Below are positions 48,401 to 50,359 of a stretch of 64,000 nt of DNA, one piece after another. Below the pieces are notes generated by a model. That model was not told where the DNA came from and did not search any database. It saw nothing but the letters and a program-made list of their open reading frames with translations. The position numbers were made by a program, and so were the translations under genes. The first letter of the stretch is position 1, and each line of letters starts with the position of its first letter. The stretch spans positions 67,078,205 through 67,142,204 of the forward strand of contig JAVIAB010000073.1 in NCBI GenBank assembly GCA_032433765.1. Direction: 5' to 3'. The stretch comes from Megaustenia siamemsis. Its lineage: Eukaryota > Mollusca > Gastropoda > Stylommatophora > Ariophantidae.

Positions 48401-49871
48401 ATAGATGTCAGTAACCAATCTTCTTTTCCAAATTTATAATGAACATCAAGAAAGTTATTTAGTACCAATTATTCTCCCCCCCCATTTGGGTGACTTGCTG
48501 TAATTTTCTGTTTCATGTTCTGCTGCTGATAATTCCAATTTTTTTTGTTCTAGATCTTCAATTTCAACATAGAAACTCCTAGATCCAATTCCTGAGTTAT
48601 AAATACCTGATCTTCCTTATCAGTTTCTAGCGTGTCTTCATTATTCTAAATTCTGCTTCTAAAAACTGCAACATTTCATCATCTTTCAGTTCTGCTTACA
48701 CCTTTTTCTTGACATGTTTGATATGGTAAAAAGGCAAATAAAATACAAAAATAGGATCAAATAAAAGTTAAAAATTAAAAGCTACTACAGTGAGTATTTC
48801 CTCATAAATGTATCCCTTTATGCCCACAGGGACGCATTCCTCTCTTTATATTTTTGTGTATTTTATGGAATATTATTTCAAAATTCTATTGCAAAACATA
48901 ATAAAACTTTTATTTACTTACCATCGAATTAAAATATACACAAACATATAACACAATATTCTATATAGAAATGTGAAAAGATATGATTATGCCACGCTCC
49001 ATAAGACTTGCCGCAAACATTTCTTTTTATGGAGGATGTTTATTTTGGGTTTCCAGTAATAAAATTATCAAAACAACATTCTGAATTACGTATTTGATGA
49101 AATATATTTTTTTAAATGTTGGTTTGTGTATGTGACCTAGATTTTATTTTAGGATATATGTCTCATGGTCGTGAAGGATTTAAGTGGGTATGAGTGTATT
49201 GTGGCACTAGTTTACTGTAAGCTGCAATATTTGTACCTTTTGGCTCAATGCATCCATTTTTTACATTAATAATTTAGTTGCTTAACAATTTGCTCAGGTA
49301 GGTGCCAATTGACTCTAGACTTTTAAATGCAGAGTTACTTAACATGCACATGGAACCTCCTATATTTAAGAAAACCAAAATCGCACTACTCAGAAACTTG
49401 AGGAGGGAAAAGCCTAAAAAAAAAGACATGTCTTCCAAGTAAAACTCCCACCATTTATAGCAAGATTTGAACCTGAAACCGTCTTGTCTAAGGGCCGTAA
49501 TTTGTCTTCTTTGTCTTGTAATCTTGTCAAAACCACCTAGTTCCCTCCATAACATCCGAAAAAGGTTCTTTAAGTAGAACAGGATAAACATACACATATG
49601 TCAGGCTATATGTTTATCTTATTTGTGTTGGGACTTTAACTTTATCAAGTTAGCATTCAAGGAAAAGAATAAAATTGAATACAGTTTCTGCCACATATAA
49701 AGCAAAGCAGCTAAGTAGTTATAATATCATTGTCAAATGCCCTTTCTACTCCTCAGTGATCAGACAGATCCATTCAACAGGCAGCCATTATCACTAGATA
49801 TGGTTATACCTCAGCCAGAATTGAAAGCCAGAATTGAGGCATGGGTGGCAGAAAGGATGAGGAATTTATAG
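598..49871 (+). CDS. UBE4A: Ubiquitin conjugation factor E4 A (U-box E3/E4 ligase), 15 C-terminal exons, 5' partial
   Basis: The spliced product matches the Ufd2/UBE4 family from the middle of the core helical domain to the C-terminal U-box. Family members extend ubiquitin chains on pre-ubiquitinated substrates and bind E2 through the U-box. Motifs in order include [69 protein letters not shown] and [27 protein letters not shown] and the LPSSR tetrad region resemble UBE4A more than UBE4B. Exons are 598-787, 2730-2847, 4183-4389, 5412-5524, 11302-11443, 15589-15740, 19728-19870, 20913-21065, 24714-24906, 29606-29719, 31915-32166, 35530-35703, 40231-40308, 47359-47516 and 49757-49871 (2302 nt). 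All 14 introns are GT-AG with matching phases. The start codon and the first third of the protein lie upstream of the window. One frame break lies in the first exon. The assignment comes from remembered family sequence, not a search. Confidence 0.95.
800..1590. other. Intron, no recognisable element
   Basis: AT-rich single-copy-looking intron sequence. I see no coding motif, tandem repeat or SINE boxes. Confidence 0.4.
1595..2550 (+). mobile_element. LINE-B, internally deleted, degenerate
   Basis: Fragments of RT-domain coding appear in order: [13 protein letters not shown], then [14 protein letters not shown], then [33 protein letters not shown] and [10 protein letters not shown]. At about 2275 the sequence jumps to the C-terminal block (DDGAGLDKH, then RGRPRYSWRR-like and DLKRMTRN). 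Most of the RT palm is therefore missing. Several stops and frameshifts make it a dead copy. Related C-termini lie at 19890-20075, 40672-40945 and 46630-46900. Confidence 0.8.
2730..2847 (+). CDS. UBE4A: UBE4A exon b
   Basis: The acceptor is atcttacag and the donor is CAG|gttatc. It enters in phase 0 and leaves one base (G). It encodes [19 protein letters not shown] and then [17 protein letters not shown], the family helix before the RxKxWAN motif. Confidence 0.92.
2928..3178 (+). mobile_element. SINE-A, full-length tRNA-derived SINE
   Basis: The tRNA-like head has an A box (tagctcagtgg) and a perfect B box (ggttcgatccc). The body contains gggtaccggattttt and cgaccacattacccc. It ends gggtgtactttacttta and runs into an AT microsatellite. 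Other copies are at 12282-12542 (minus), 20545-20735, 22615-22815 and 61483-61680. Confidence 0.88.
3177..3416. repeat. (AT)n microsatellite with interspersed TTTTTATC/TTTTTAAC
   Basis: About 240 bp of TA dinucleotides, interrupted at roughly 30-bp intervals by tttttatc or tttttaac. It starts exactly at the 3' end of SINE-A, so it probably expanded from that SINE's tail. Long YI/IY reading frames here are artefacts. Confidence 0.95.
3425..3612 (+). mobile_element. LINE-E 3'-terminal fragment
   Basis: It matches the 3' end of the LINE-E copy at 13000-13165: aactggcaaaat-like, gaagatgccagacagcttaag, tcaacaacagaa, gtggagagacatgatcacctacgcc and a gatgatgat end. Confidence 0.75.
3615..4180. other. 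Intron, no recognisable element
   Basis: AT-rich sequence between LINE-E and exon c. I see nothing beyond simple AT bias. Confidence 0.4.
4183..4389 (+). CDS. UBE4A: UBE4A exon c
   Basis: The acceptor is gtgttgcag and the donor is TGG|gtaaga. The phase 1 entry completes Gly, then [19 protein letters not shown] follows. It ends LRRSIHLLG, with the last Gly split across the junction. [20 protein letters not shown] matches the conserved QPFCKP-like segment. Confidence 0.94.
4473..4680 (+). mobile_element. SINE-E-like tRNA-headed repeat (candidate)
   Basis: It begins gggagaacgggtggctgagtaattgg, an A-box-like tRNA head. It shares its distal half (gaaattaaaa ... gcctttattctcc) with 16150-16345. 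No clean B box is visible. Confidence 0.45.
4690..5410. other. Intron, no recognisable element
   Basis: T-rich intron between the SINE-E-like repeat and exon d, with no repeat I can name. Confidence 0.35.
5412..5524 (+). CDS. UBE4A: UBE4A exon d
   Basis: The acceptor is taatttcag and the donor is CAA|gtaatt. It encodes [20 protein letters not shown] followed by [18 protein letters not shown]. The KETRLIP motif is conserved in UBE4A. It ends in phase 0. Confidence 0.92.
5745..6010 (+). mobile_element. SINE-C, degenerate
   Basis: A tRNA-like B box (ccttggttcaaattccc) is followed by aggaggtcctgtgtgcac, aaaagagtagcc and ttattaagcaaatctaccc. These modules recur in reverse orientation at 56515-56897 and 49185-49590. 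Confidence 0.65.
6025..6743 (+). repeat. 54/57-bp minisatellite derived from LINE RT coding
   Basis: About 13 copies of a unit that reads [19 protein letters not shown] in the first copy. This is the reverse transcriptase motif usually seen as GxxxGPDGIPxELxKAGGE. Unit lengths are 57 or 54 bp, the difference being one codon-sized loss of tga. Later units drift (cctgctgag, ccagctgag). The array runs directly into SINE-B at 6757. Confidence 0.9.
6757..7083 (+). mobile_element. SINE-B, dimeric tRNA-like SINE (first array copy)
   Basis: The first tRNA-like module has tagtctagttggg and gttcgattcccgc. The middle region has ggtcgacccagccgttgg and accagggtgttaccctggg. A second tRNA-like module follows (ggtggccgagcacatatggg ... 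gccggttcaagtctcgta), then a tttaccttt tail. Single copies also occur at 18292-18606 (minus) and 23067-23391. Confidence 0.85.
6757..10700 (+). repeat. Higher-order tandem array: SINE-B + LINE fragment, about 718-bp unit
   Basis: Units start at the ggggg of SINE-B at 6757, 7475, 8208, 8926, 9643 and 10362, with spacings of 718, 733, 718, 717 and 719. The 733 unit has a 15-bp local duplication (actaacaatgaatat). Each unit is a SINE-B (about 325 bp) followed by about 390 bp of a dead LINE C-terminal segment ([15 protein letters not shown], [15 protein letters not shown]). The sixth unit contains only the SINE, ending in ttaccttacc. Units are nearly identical, so the amplification is recent. Minus-strand frames of 74 and 102 aa repeated here are not genes. 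Confidence 0.93.
10705..11300. other. Intron, no recognisable element
   Basis: Strongly T-rich on the + strand. The 97-codon frame at 10913-11206 is low-complexity hydrophobic translation with no family resemblance, so I do not call it a gene. Confidence 0.4.
11302..11443 (+). CDS. UBE4A: UBE4A exon e
   Basis: The acceptor is gtattaaag, with a weak pyrimidine tract, and the donor is AAG|gttgag. It encodes [20 protein letters not shown] and then [14 protein letters not shown], and leaves one base. The preceding intron (about 5.8 kb) carries two tandem arrays. Confidence 0.9.
11629..12036 (-). mobile_element. LINE-E 3' fragment nested in LINE-E, opposite strand
   Basis: Minus-strand LINE-E 3' end (the frame [20 protein letters not shown], then [13 protein letters not shown]). 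It is flanked by imperfect 10-bp duplications, ttttcgcttt at 11619-11628 and ttttcccttt at 12037-12046, and splits the + strand RT frame. Confidence 0.8.
12282..12542 (-). mobile_element. SINE-A inserted in LINE-E
   Basis: A minus-strand SINE-A with its poly(A) tail showing as poly(A)-gtaaagtaccccc at the left, and B box (gggatcgaaccc) and A box (cactgagcaatcg) at the right. It is flanked by a 12-bp duplication, catcaccatcgt (12270-12281) / catcagcatcgt (12543-12554). Confidence 0.9.
13290..13880 (-). mobile_element. mariner transposase remnant
   Basis: Minus-strand translation in broken frames gives [24 protein letters not shown] and then [13 protein letters not shown]. This resembles the mariner order (RRVCAKFVPRLL ... 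GDETWVYxYDPET) with the first catalytic Asp at the start of the WVY motif. It has many stops, and the C-terminal DxD part is missing. Confidence 0.7.
14027..14340 (-). repeat. 57-bp tandem repeat, about 5.5 copies
   Basis: The unit is tctgtctttttgtatatgtc + taatatggtatggcatttc + tatgcattcactaac. On the minus strand it reads as an open 19-residue repeat ([18 protein letters not shown]). Units differ at a few bases. It lies inside the LINE-G 5' region. Confidence 0.85.
14380..14497 (+). mobile_element. LINE-A, 3' UTR only (severely 5'-truncated)
   Basis: Only the last about 115 bp of LINE-A is present: aactgctagaacaaaaattc, tatgccctatgggccggctacgg, then the (gata)n tail. It is a typical short target-primed insertion. 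Confidence 0.85.
14498..15445 (-). mobile_element. LINE-G, degenerate, 5' region and RT fragments
   Basis: The right part (about 15040-15445), read on the minus strand, gives [36 protein letters not shown] and [10 protein letters not shown], the RT F-x-K-G-R-S-C-T / DYxKAFDRV blocks. The left part (14500-14900) is homologous to 19000-19380, an upstream portion of the same family. Order and orientation suggest rearrangement. Dead. Confidence 0.65.
15589..15740 (+). CDS. UBE4A: UBE4A exon f
   Basis: The acceptor is ttttctgtag and the donor is AAG|gtgagt. It encodes [20 protein letters not shown] followed by a hydrophobic helix and [14 protein letters not shown]. It ends in phase 0. Confidence 0.93.
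15995..16130 (+). mobile_element. Possible Tc1/mariner-type terminal repeat
   Basis: The start, acaaggagtgttcattaag followed by taatgcaacg, resembles terminal inverted repeats of mariner-like elements. I found no matching inverted partner nearby. Confidence 0.3.
16150..16400 (+). mobile_element. SINE-E-like repeat
   Basis: tRNA-like boxes (gtggcttaaacaac ... gtgttcaaaacctgc) are followed by gtgaaattaaaatcc and caaagcggcctttatcc. These match the distal half of 4473-4680. Degenerate. Confidence 0.5.
16962..17215 (-). mobile_element. SINE-F, tRNA-derived SINE with (CGAA)n tail
   Basis: On the minus strand it starts gggtgtccggttagcgcaat (A-box region) with B box gggttcgtaccc. It ends with the acacgcaaaattcagtccc ... 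gggacttcgtcagaggt ... aagctgacgaa module and a cgaacgaacg tail. The head differs from SINE-D but the 3' module is the same. Confidence 0.85.
17225..18285. other. Intron; one weak tRNA-like SINE head at about 17530-17610 (minus)
   Basis: Mostly plain AT-rich intron. At 17580-17608 the minus strand reads gtctcggtggctgagtggtt, an A-box-like tRNA head without a convincing B box. The stretch also holds a (TCA)n run and a short (CA)n run. Confidence 0.4.
18292..18606 (-). mobile_element. SINE-B, single dispersed copy
   Basis: Reverse complement of the 6757 element from gcatcggtagcctagttgg to gccaatttaagtctcgtac. Both tRNA-like modules are present but diverged, so it is older than the array copies. 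Confidence 0.88.
18740..19380 (-). mobile_element. LINE-G upstream-region copy
   Basis: It shares scattered blocks with 13900-14900 (tcaggtgtcgagg ... tacaaaattctg, gaccatgtttggcattggt, ttgtgttggagtataggggatag). The minus frame at 18718-18924 is Lys/Glu/Gln-rich, as in many LINE ORF1 proteins, but no domain is recognisable. Confidence 0.5.
19520..19690 (-). mobile_element. LINE-E 3'-terminal fragment, diverged
   Basis: Blocks catcaagtatcatacc, ttgttgacaccaaaccattc and cttcaactgtctggtatc correspond to the LINE-E 3' end as in 11640-11760. Confidence 0.65.
19728..19870 (+). CDS. UBE4A: UBE4A exon g
   Basis: The acceptor is ttctattctcag and the donor is CAA|gtaaga. It encodes [20 protein letters not shown] and [19 protein letters not shown], matching the family segment 'LPEFFADNLGDFL'. 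It leaves two bases (AA). A LINE-B 3' fragment begins about 20 nt after the donor. Confidence 0.93.
19890..20075 (-). mobile_element. LINE-B 3'-terminal fragment
   Basis: Minus-strand LINE-B C-terminus (gatcattccaggtcttcc, cttctccaggtatattttgacc, ggggatacccaaaaatggcctg). It lies just after the exon g donor. Confidence 0.75.
20545..20735 (+). mobile_element. SINE-A, diverged
   Basis: Matches the SINE-A body: gttgacccagccttaaatgggcacc, tttctgggaaagaaa, ggtgtaatgctgac and acaccatatataccatg. Head boxes are eroded. Confidence 0.7.
20913..21065 (+). CDS. UBE4A: UBE4A exon h
   Basis: The acceptor is accactttcag and the donor is GCA|gtaagt. It encodes [20 protein letters not shown] and [16 protein letters not shown], one of the most conserved stretches of the family. 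It leaves CA, completed by A in the next exon. Confidence 0.95.
21397..22488 (+). repeat. 53-bp minisatellite, about 20 copies, with an internal hairpin
   Basis: The unit is ggaccaagtacaataaatg + ttggtcctatatacaag + tgaacagagtacttaat. Each unit has a 7-bp inverted repeat GGACCAA-N12-TTGGTCC with AATAAA (or AGTAAA) in the loop. Variants (agtgaac/agagaac, acttaat/atttaat) alternate and suggest block duplication. Confidence 0.95.
22615..22815 (+). mobile_element. SINE-A, diverged
   Basis: Begins gggagccatggttagttaatg, has a degenerate B box (tttggttcaatctt), then cttaaatggataccagattt and a distal SINE-A body. Confidence 0.65.
23067..23391 (+). mobile_element. SINE-B, single dispersed copy
   Basis: It matches the array consensus end to end (ctctttagcttagctggg, gctcgattcctgctgg, aatacctccg, ggataggcagccaagcacat, ccaattcaagtctcc, ctttaccttt). 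LINE-C follows about 75 bp downstream. Confidence 0.88.
23465..24375 (+). mobile_element. LINE-C, 5'-truncated, one frameshift
   Basis: The frame 23468-23929 has [16 protein letters not shown] and the catalytic box [17 protein letters not shown], then [16 protein letters not shown] frameshift at about 23900 moves to the frame 23895-24335, with [41 protein letters not shown] and [13 protein letters not shown]. Only one disabling change is evident, so it is among the younger LINE fragments here. The clade was not assigned. Confidence 0.88.
24714..24906 (+). CDS. UBE4A: UBE4A exon i
   Basis: The acceptor is tttctttgcag and the donor is AAG|gtagtt. It encodes [33 protein letters not shown] and the signature [19 protein letters not shown]. 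It ends in phase 0. Confidence 0.96.
25150..25735 (+). mobile_element. LINE-A C-terminus and 3' UTR with GATA tail
   Basis: Close copy of 1-386 (ttcaaaacaaacgaggaaat, [34 protein letters not shown]). It carries an inserted duplication of about 40 bp near 25345-25385 (taatattgtat repeated) and ends gtcaatagatagatagatag. Confidence 0.88.
25740..26550. other. Intron, no recognisable element
   Basis: AT-rich sequence with an A run at 26331-26344. I see no coding or SINE motif. Confidence 0.35.
26551..27312 (+). repeat. 50-bp minisatellite, 15 near-identical copies
   Basis: The unit is aagaaaaggtttctgagg + aaagagcactgggtcatg + atttctcaatgtgt, repeated exactly every 50 bp from 26551 to 27300. The first unit differs by one base (ctgggg). 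A partial unit follows. Confidence 0.97.
27320..27695. other. Intron, no recognisable element
   Basis: Contains a short internal near-repeat (tgttacatattgc / tacatatgtaac) but nothing I can name. Confidence 0.3.
27700..28325 (+). mobile_element. LINE-D C-terminal fragment
   Basis: Frames include [20 protein letters not shown], then [20 protein letters not shown] and [19 protein letters not shown]. It ends with a gatgcggagacggcactcc module also seen at 36220-36290 and 33950-34000 (minus). Frameshifted and dead. Confidence 0.82.
28728..29343 (-). repeat. 36-bp-class minisatellite (about 15 units) with a larger duplicated block
   Basis: The core is actgcaggtactgtgcacag + actgtggtgagacaca. The block actggaagggtaacagcaatg + aatcatgaaagg occurs twice (about 28895 and 29340), so a larger segment was duplicated. 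The minus-strand 268-codon frame is a by-product of the 3n period. Confidence 0.92.
29606..29719 (+). CDS. UBE4A: UBE4A exon j
   Basis: The acceptor is ttactatttcag and the donor is ATG|gtttgt. It encodes [20 protein letters not shown] and [18 protein letters not shown] (38 codons, phase 0 at both ends). Confidence 0.95.
29960..31260 (+). repeat. 52-bp minisatellite with higher-order structure, inside a LINE C-terminus
   Basis: A LINE C-terminal motif ([19 protein letters not shown], then FITAQKAV) leads into about 22 copies of gatgagacaacatcgagata + ggattaacctttatcagagc + tcagaaagcagt. After the array, at 31183-31232, the LINE reading resumes ([17 protein letters not shown]). An 8-unit block of 417 bp is repeated (marker gatatgatt at 30256 and 30673). 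Confidence 0.9.
31265..31910. other. Intron, no recognisable element
   Basis: Low-complexity AT and ttggttggttgg runs. Nothing codes. Confidence 0.35.
31915..32166 (+). CDS. UBE4A: UBE4A exon k
   Basis: The acceptor is gtctttaccag and the donor is TTG|gtaagt. It has 84 codons and is phase 0 at both ends. It encodes [20 protein letters not shown], the LARFHN-like segment LAQYHNVM, and [14 protein letters not shown]. Confidence 0.96.
32170..33110. other. Intron, no recognisable element
   Basis: AT-rich intron after exon k. No motif recognised. Confidence 0.35.
33120..33400 (+). mobile_element. mariner transposase C-terminal remnant
   Basis: A translation gives [14 protein letters not shown], the mariner SPDLxPxDYHLF catalytic Asp block, followed by eroded [16 protein letters not shown] sequence. 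The rest is lost. Confidence 0.7.
33507..33836. repeat. 36-bp minisatellite, about 9 copies, open on both strands
   Basis: The unit is gatggcctgctctgagttc + attatggacaattattt. Because the period is 12 codons, both strands show long repetitive frames ([12 protein letters not shown] and [12 protein letters not shown]). One unit has gatgacc. Confidence 0.95.
33945..34130 (-). mobile_element. LINE-D 3'-terminal fragment
   Basis: Minus-strand LINE-D end (gggtgctgtctccacattg, gagtagctatcatagagcacc, tcttagtgtgcctctgcc), parallel to 36225-36380. Confidence 0.75.
34443..35491 (-). mobile_element. piggyBac derivative with internal deletion, TTAA-flanked
   Basis: It is flanked by TTAA at 34439-34442 and 35492-35495. 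The ends are similar inverted repeats (gtctttccgtacg / ctctttccatacg). On the minus strand an N-terminal transposase piece (35054-35212) and a C-terminal cysteine-rich piece (about 34936-35030: [12 protein letters not shown] and, one frame over, [12 protein letters not shown]) are preserved. The DDD catalytic core is absent. It is a non-autonomous element created by internal deletion. A relative in + orientation is at 42662-43300. Confidence 0.85.
35054..35212 (-). pseudogene. piggyBac transposase N-terminal remnant
   Basis: A 52-codon frame begins [20 protein letters not shown] and continues to an Asp/Ser-rich run ([20 protein letters not shown]), ending at TAG. An acidic N-terminus starting near the terminal repeat is typical of piggyBac-like (PGBD4-like) transposases. 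It has no catalytic domain. Confidence 0.75.
35530..35703 (+). CDS. UBE4A: UBE4A exon l
   Basis: The acceptor is ttttgtccacacag and the donor is CAG|gtacac. It encodes [28 protein letters not shown] and [12 protein letters not shown] (58 codons). Its branch-point region abuts the TTAA end of a piggyBac derivative at 35492-35495. Confidence 0.96.
35710..36215. other. Intron, no recognisable element
   Basis: Plain AT-rich intron after exon l. Confidence 0.35.
36220..36695 (-). mobile_element. LINE-D C-terminal fragment
   Basis: The minus frame 36642-36421 reads [40 protein letters not shown] and then [11 protein letters not shown], colinear with 27900-28100. Its 3' module (gtgccgtctccacattgaag) is at the left end. 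Confidence 0.85.
36695..36905 (-). mobile_element. LINE-E fragment abutting LINE-D
   Basis: Contains ttgttgttaactgttaaccatg, accaagctgtcaagtaac, gccagctgtaaccaagtattcc and ctcttctcatgaagtgtcc, matching the LINE-E C-terminus in reverse orientation. Confidence 0.75.
36910..37475. other. Intron, no recognisable element
   Basis: AT-rich. It may include the eroded 5' part of the transposon that follows. Confidence 0.3.
37480..38890 (+). pseudogene. Decayed DD83E-type (Sailor-like) transposase copy
   Basis: It is colinear with the intact transposase at 44396-45679. Broken frames give [10 protein letters not shown], then (after a SINE) [20 protein letters not shown], NYNIVYIDE and [15 protein letters not shown] blocks, then [12 protein letters not shown] (catalytic Glu position appears changed to Val). 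Numerous stops. A SINE-D interrupts it at 37703-38024. Confidence 0.85.
37703..38024 (+). mobile_element. SINE-D with perfect 12-bp target duplication
   Basis: The head is ggggactggttggtcttgag with B box gggttcaaatcc. The 3' module is acacgcaaaattcagttcc ... agggacttcatcagagg ... aagctggcgaacg plus poly(A). aaatgtcatttg flanks it at 37691-37702 and 38025-38036. Confidence 0.93.
38895..39530. other. Intron, no recognisable element
   Basis: AT-rich, with a local near-duplicate tctgagtgatta pair at about 39275-39315. Nothing codes. Confidence 0.3.
39535..39815 (-). mobile_element. Possible tRNA-headed repeat
   Basis: Higher GC than its surroundings. The minus strand contains gtagtttaattggttag and gtcggttcctacc, weak A/B-box-like strings. 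No duplication was found. Confidence 0.3.
40035..40190 (-). mobile_element. LINE RT fragment
   Basis: The minus strand reads [19 protein letters not shown], the conserved RT block (FIDxxKAFDxVxxxxLW). It is very short and ends about 40 bp before exon m. Confidence 0.75.
40231..40308 (+). CDS. UBE4A: UBE4A exon m
   Basis: The acceptor is catgttgacag and the donor is AAA|gtaagt. It is a short 26-codon exon encoding [19 protein letters not shown] and then QLDDKIK, just before the U-box linker. Confidence 0.9.
40672..40945 (-). mobile_element. LINE-B C-terminal/3' fragment
   Basis: Reverse of the block at 46660-46905 (ctccctgtggagcataggtc, ccaagccgttctgtttcttgcc, ctccaaaaattccttggtc, ttgcctggggtttcg). 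Confidence 0.85.
41005..41345 (+). repeat. Unrecognised interspersed repeat R1, copy 1
   Basis: This region is clearly homologous to the reverse complement of 61700-62090 (gttatggaaggcc[t/c]cggtatcactg, aattaaaatccataat[c/t]gctcaaccg, aaaagacataaggcgaaac, gtgcacagagcacttaactcag). A frame 40991-41188 is open here but broken in the other copy. No family recognised. Confidence 0.75.
41345..41705 (+). other. CpG-richer unrecognised segment following R1
   Basis: The frame 41383-41670 ([36 protein letters not shown]) has balanced composition and many CpG dinucleotides, unlike the neighbouring introns. It could be part of a larger mobile element with R1. I recognise no domain. Confidence 0.4.
41710..42150 (+). 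mobile_element. LINE-E C-terminus and 3' end
   Basis: The frame 41720-42031 reads [40 protein letters not shown] and [18 protein letters not shown], a near copy of 12730-13020. It ends cctacgccaaccggtatgg, then gatgatgatgag. Confidence 0.9.
42160..42475 (-). mobile_element. LINE-E RT fragment, opposite strand
   Basis: The minus frame 42399-42124 reads [39 protein letters not shown] and [12 protein letters not shown] (the YADD box). It lies head-on against the + strand LINE-E 3' end. Confidence 0.88.
42662..43300 (+). mobile_element. piggyBac derivative, second copy, decayed
   Basis: It starts ttaactcttttcatatg, matching the reverse complement of the right end of 34443-35491. It is colinear through ctggagagttccttcctc, tttacgccgacagaaattcagctg and tcacaaaataattcatttt / tttatgatggtaagttg. 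The distal terminal repeat is not recognisable. Confidence 0.75.
43900..46289 (+). mobile_element. Complete Tc1/mariner-superfamily DD83E transposon (Sailor-like)
   Basis: The element is 2390 bp with perfect 23-bp terminal inverted repeats, tagtccgttcagattcg... at 43900-43922 and its complement at 46267-46289, flanked by TA (43898-43899, 46290-46291). It carries one intact transposase gene, 44396-45679. The interrupted LINE-B reading joins across it, so both boundaries are supported. Confidence 0.93.
44396..45679 (+). CDS. Transposase, IS630/Tc1/mariner superfamily, DD83E catalytic spacing
   Basis: A 427-aa, single-exon, uninterrupted frame. The N-terminal 130 or so residues are helical and basic with a helix-turn-helix look ([19 protein letters not shown], then [34 protein letters not shown]), as in paired-like DNA-binding regions. 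The catalytic triad is the Asp in [10 protein letters not shown], the Asp in [10 protein letters not shown] (codon at 45194) and the Glu in [14 protein letters not shown] (codon at 45446). There are 83 residues between the second Asp and the Glu, against 34-41 in most Tc1/mariner elements. This fits the published DD82E 'Sailor' family within one residue, as I recall it. The protein cuts and pastes the flanking terminal repeats into TA sites. The first ATG after an upstream non-coding leader is taken as start. The C-terminus ends acidic (DLFDSSDSE). Confidence 0.93.
   Translation: MRMNIKAKYFTEHNIAIKIYQYFCRERKKGHLYCSLSNPEKRTMHILGLCKRSFDRIVKGSGYLLPTNARKQGRKETLDSFDKDLVKREICRMFDINEEVTLRKLKLWLKTNNDIEISKTSLWKILRSAGFTFRKYAGGKNIICEKPHLVALRSKYLREVKEMRENDYDIVYLDETWINAHHTNEKEWQLADGSIKRSVPSSKGQRLIVAHAGSRHNGLLQNAHLVFISKSIDNRDYHSEMNGHIFKDWIEKSILPILDRPSCLIMDNASYHNVVNVEDRIPTSSSTKDAIKTWLIKEHIQVNDSYLKPELLSLVKQTQRTKIFKTDKLIQEHGHRCLRLPPYHAHLNPIELVWAKVKGHVAYTNKTFKLCDVETLTNQALSNINKDYWVKCEDHVLRQEEEYWKKDGLLFVQPKAVIDLFDSSDSE
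46960..47355. other. Intron before exon n, no recognisable element
   Basis: AT-rich with no named repeat. Confidence 0.3.
47359..47516 (+). CDS. UBE4A: UBE4A exon n (U-box, first half)
   Basis: The acceptor is tgttcttag and the donor is CAG|gtttgt. After a short linker it encodes [20 protein letters not shown] and then [15 protein letters not shown], the E2-binding half of the U-box (DP-x-M ... DPV ... LPSS). It leaves AG. Confidence 0.97.
47520..49180. other. Intron; hammerhead-like motif near 48173
   Basis: Mostly AT-rich unannotated sequence. The segment 48150-48230 contains CTGATGA, a GGCC-TGT-GGCC stem and AAAAC, discussed in the findings. It is loosely similar to 13210-13290. Confidence 0.3.
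49185..49590 (-). mobile_element. SINE-C, diverged
   Basis: The minus strand has tRNA-like gtttcaggttcaaatcttgc at the head side. The body carries ataggaggttccatgtgc and gttgcttaac, and the distal part (ggcactagtttactg) matches 56530-56560. Confidence 0.6.
49757..49871 (+). CDS. UBE4A: UBE4A exon o (U-box second half and C-terminus)
   Basis: The acceptor is ctactcctcag. The split Ser is followed by [20 protein letters not shown] and [17 protein letters not shown], then TAG at 49869-49871. DPFNR and the ELK..I..W helix are U-box hallmarks. The C-terminal tail is shorter than in vertebrates. Confidence 0.97.
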
Positions 49872-50352
49872 CGTTGCTGCTAGCAAGTTTTGTCACATTG
49901 ATTGTAGATCTTTTATTCTCCCTACAATTTGTTTTTTTTTGCAATACTTCCACTTTTTCATATCAAGTGAACAACATCAATGATATTTTAAACAGAAGTC
50001 GACATATTTAGGGTTTGTAGTTGAATATATCAAAGTTGTGTCGTTTCTCTTTTTTAAAATTTCAACTCATTAAATAAAATCAGATATTCAGGTTTATTAA
50101 TCATTGAGAAACAAAATCTTTGAAGATTATTTGTTTGATTATTGTTTGTTGTTGCTAAGATTCCCAGAGTGTGAACAATCATGTAGAAACGTCATTCATT
50201 TATTTAGTCAACACTGAGAAGCAGTTTTGAATCTCTGAGAGCATATCTACCTTAGCAGTGTTGTCTGTCTGATTGTGTCCACACTCTTCTAATGGGCAAG
50301 AGCTTGCACTGGAAGTTGTTTCTGTCCATCATTCAATTTCTGCTGTAATAAA
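49872..50352 (+). other. UBE4A: UBE4A 3' UTR with candidate polyadenylation signals
   Basis: AT-rich sequence follows the stop. AATAAA hexamers lie at 50073-50078 and 50347-50352. A later one is at 51220-51225. Which is used cannot be told from sequence. Confidence 0.5.
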
Positions 50353-50359
50353 CATTTAA

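Noticed and set aside
47359..49871. UBE4B as identity of the host gene
   Set aside because: U-box details ([26 protein letters not shown]) and the RDRGEW and KETRLIP blocks fit UBE4A better.
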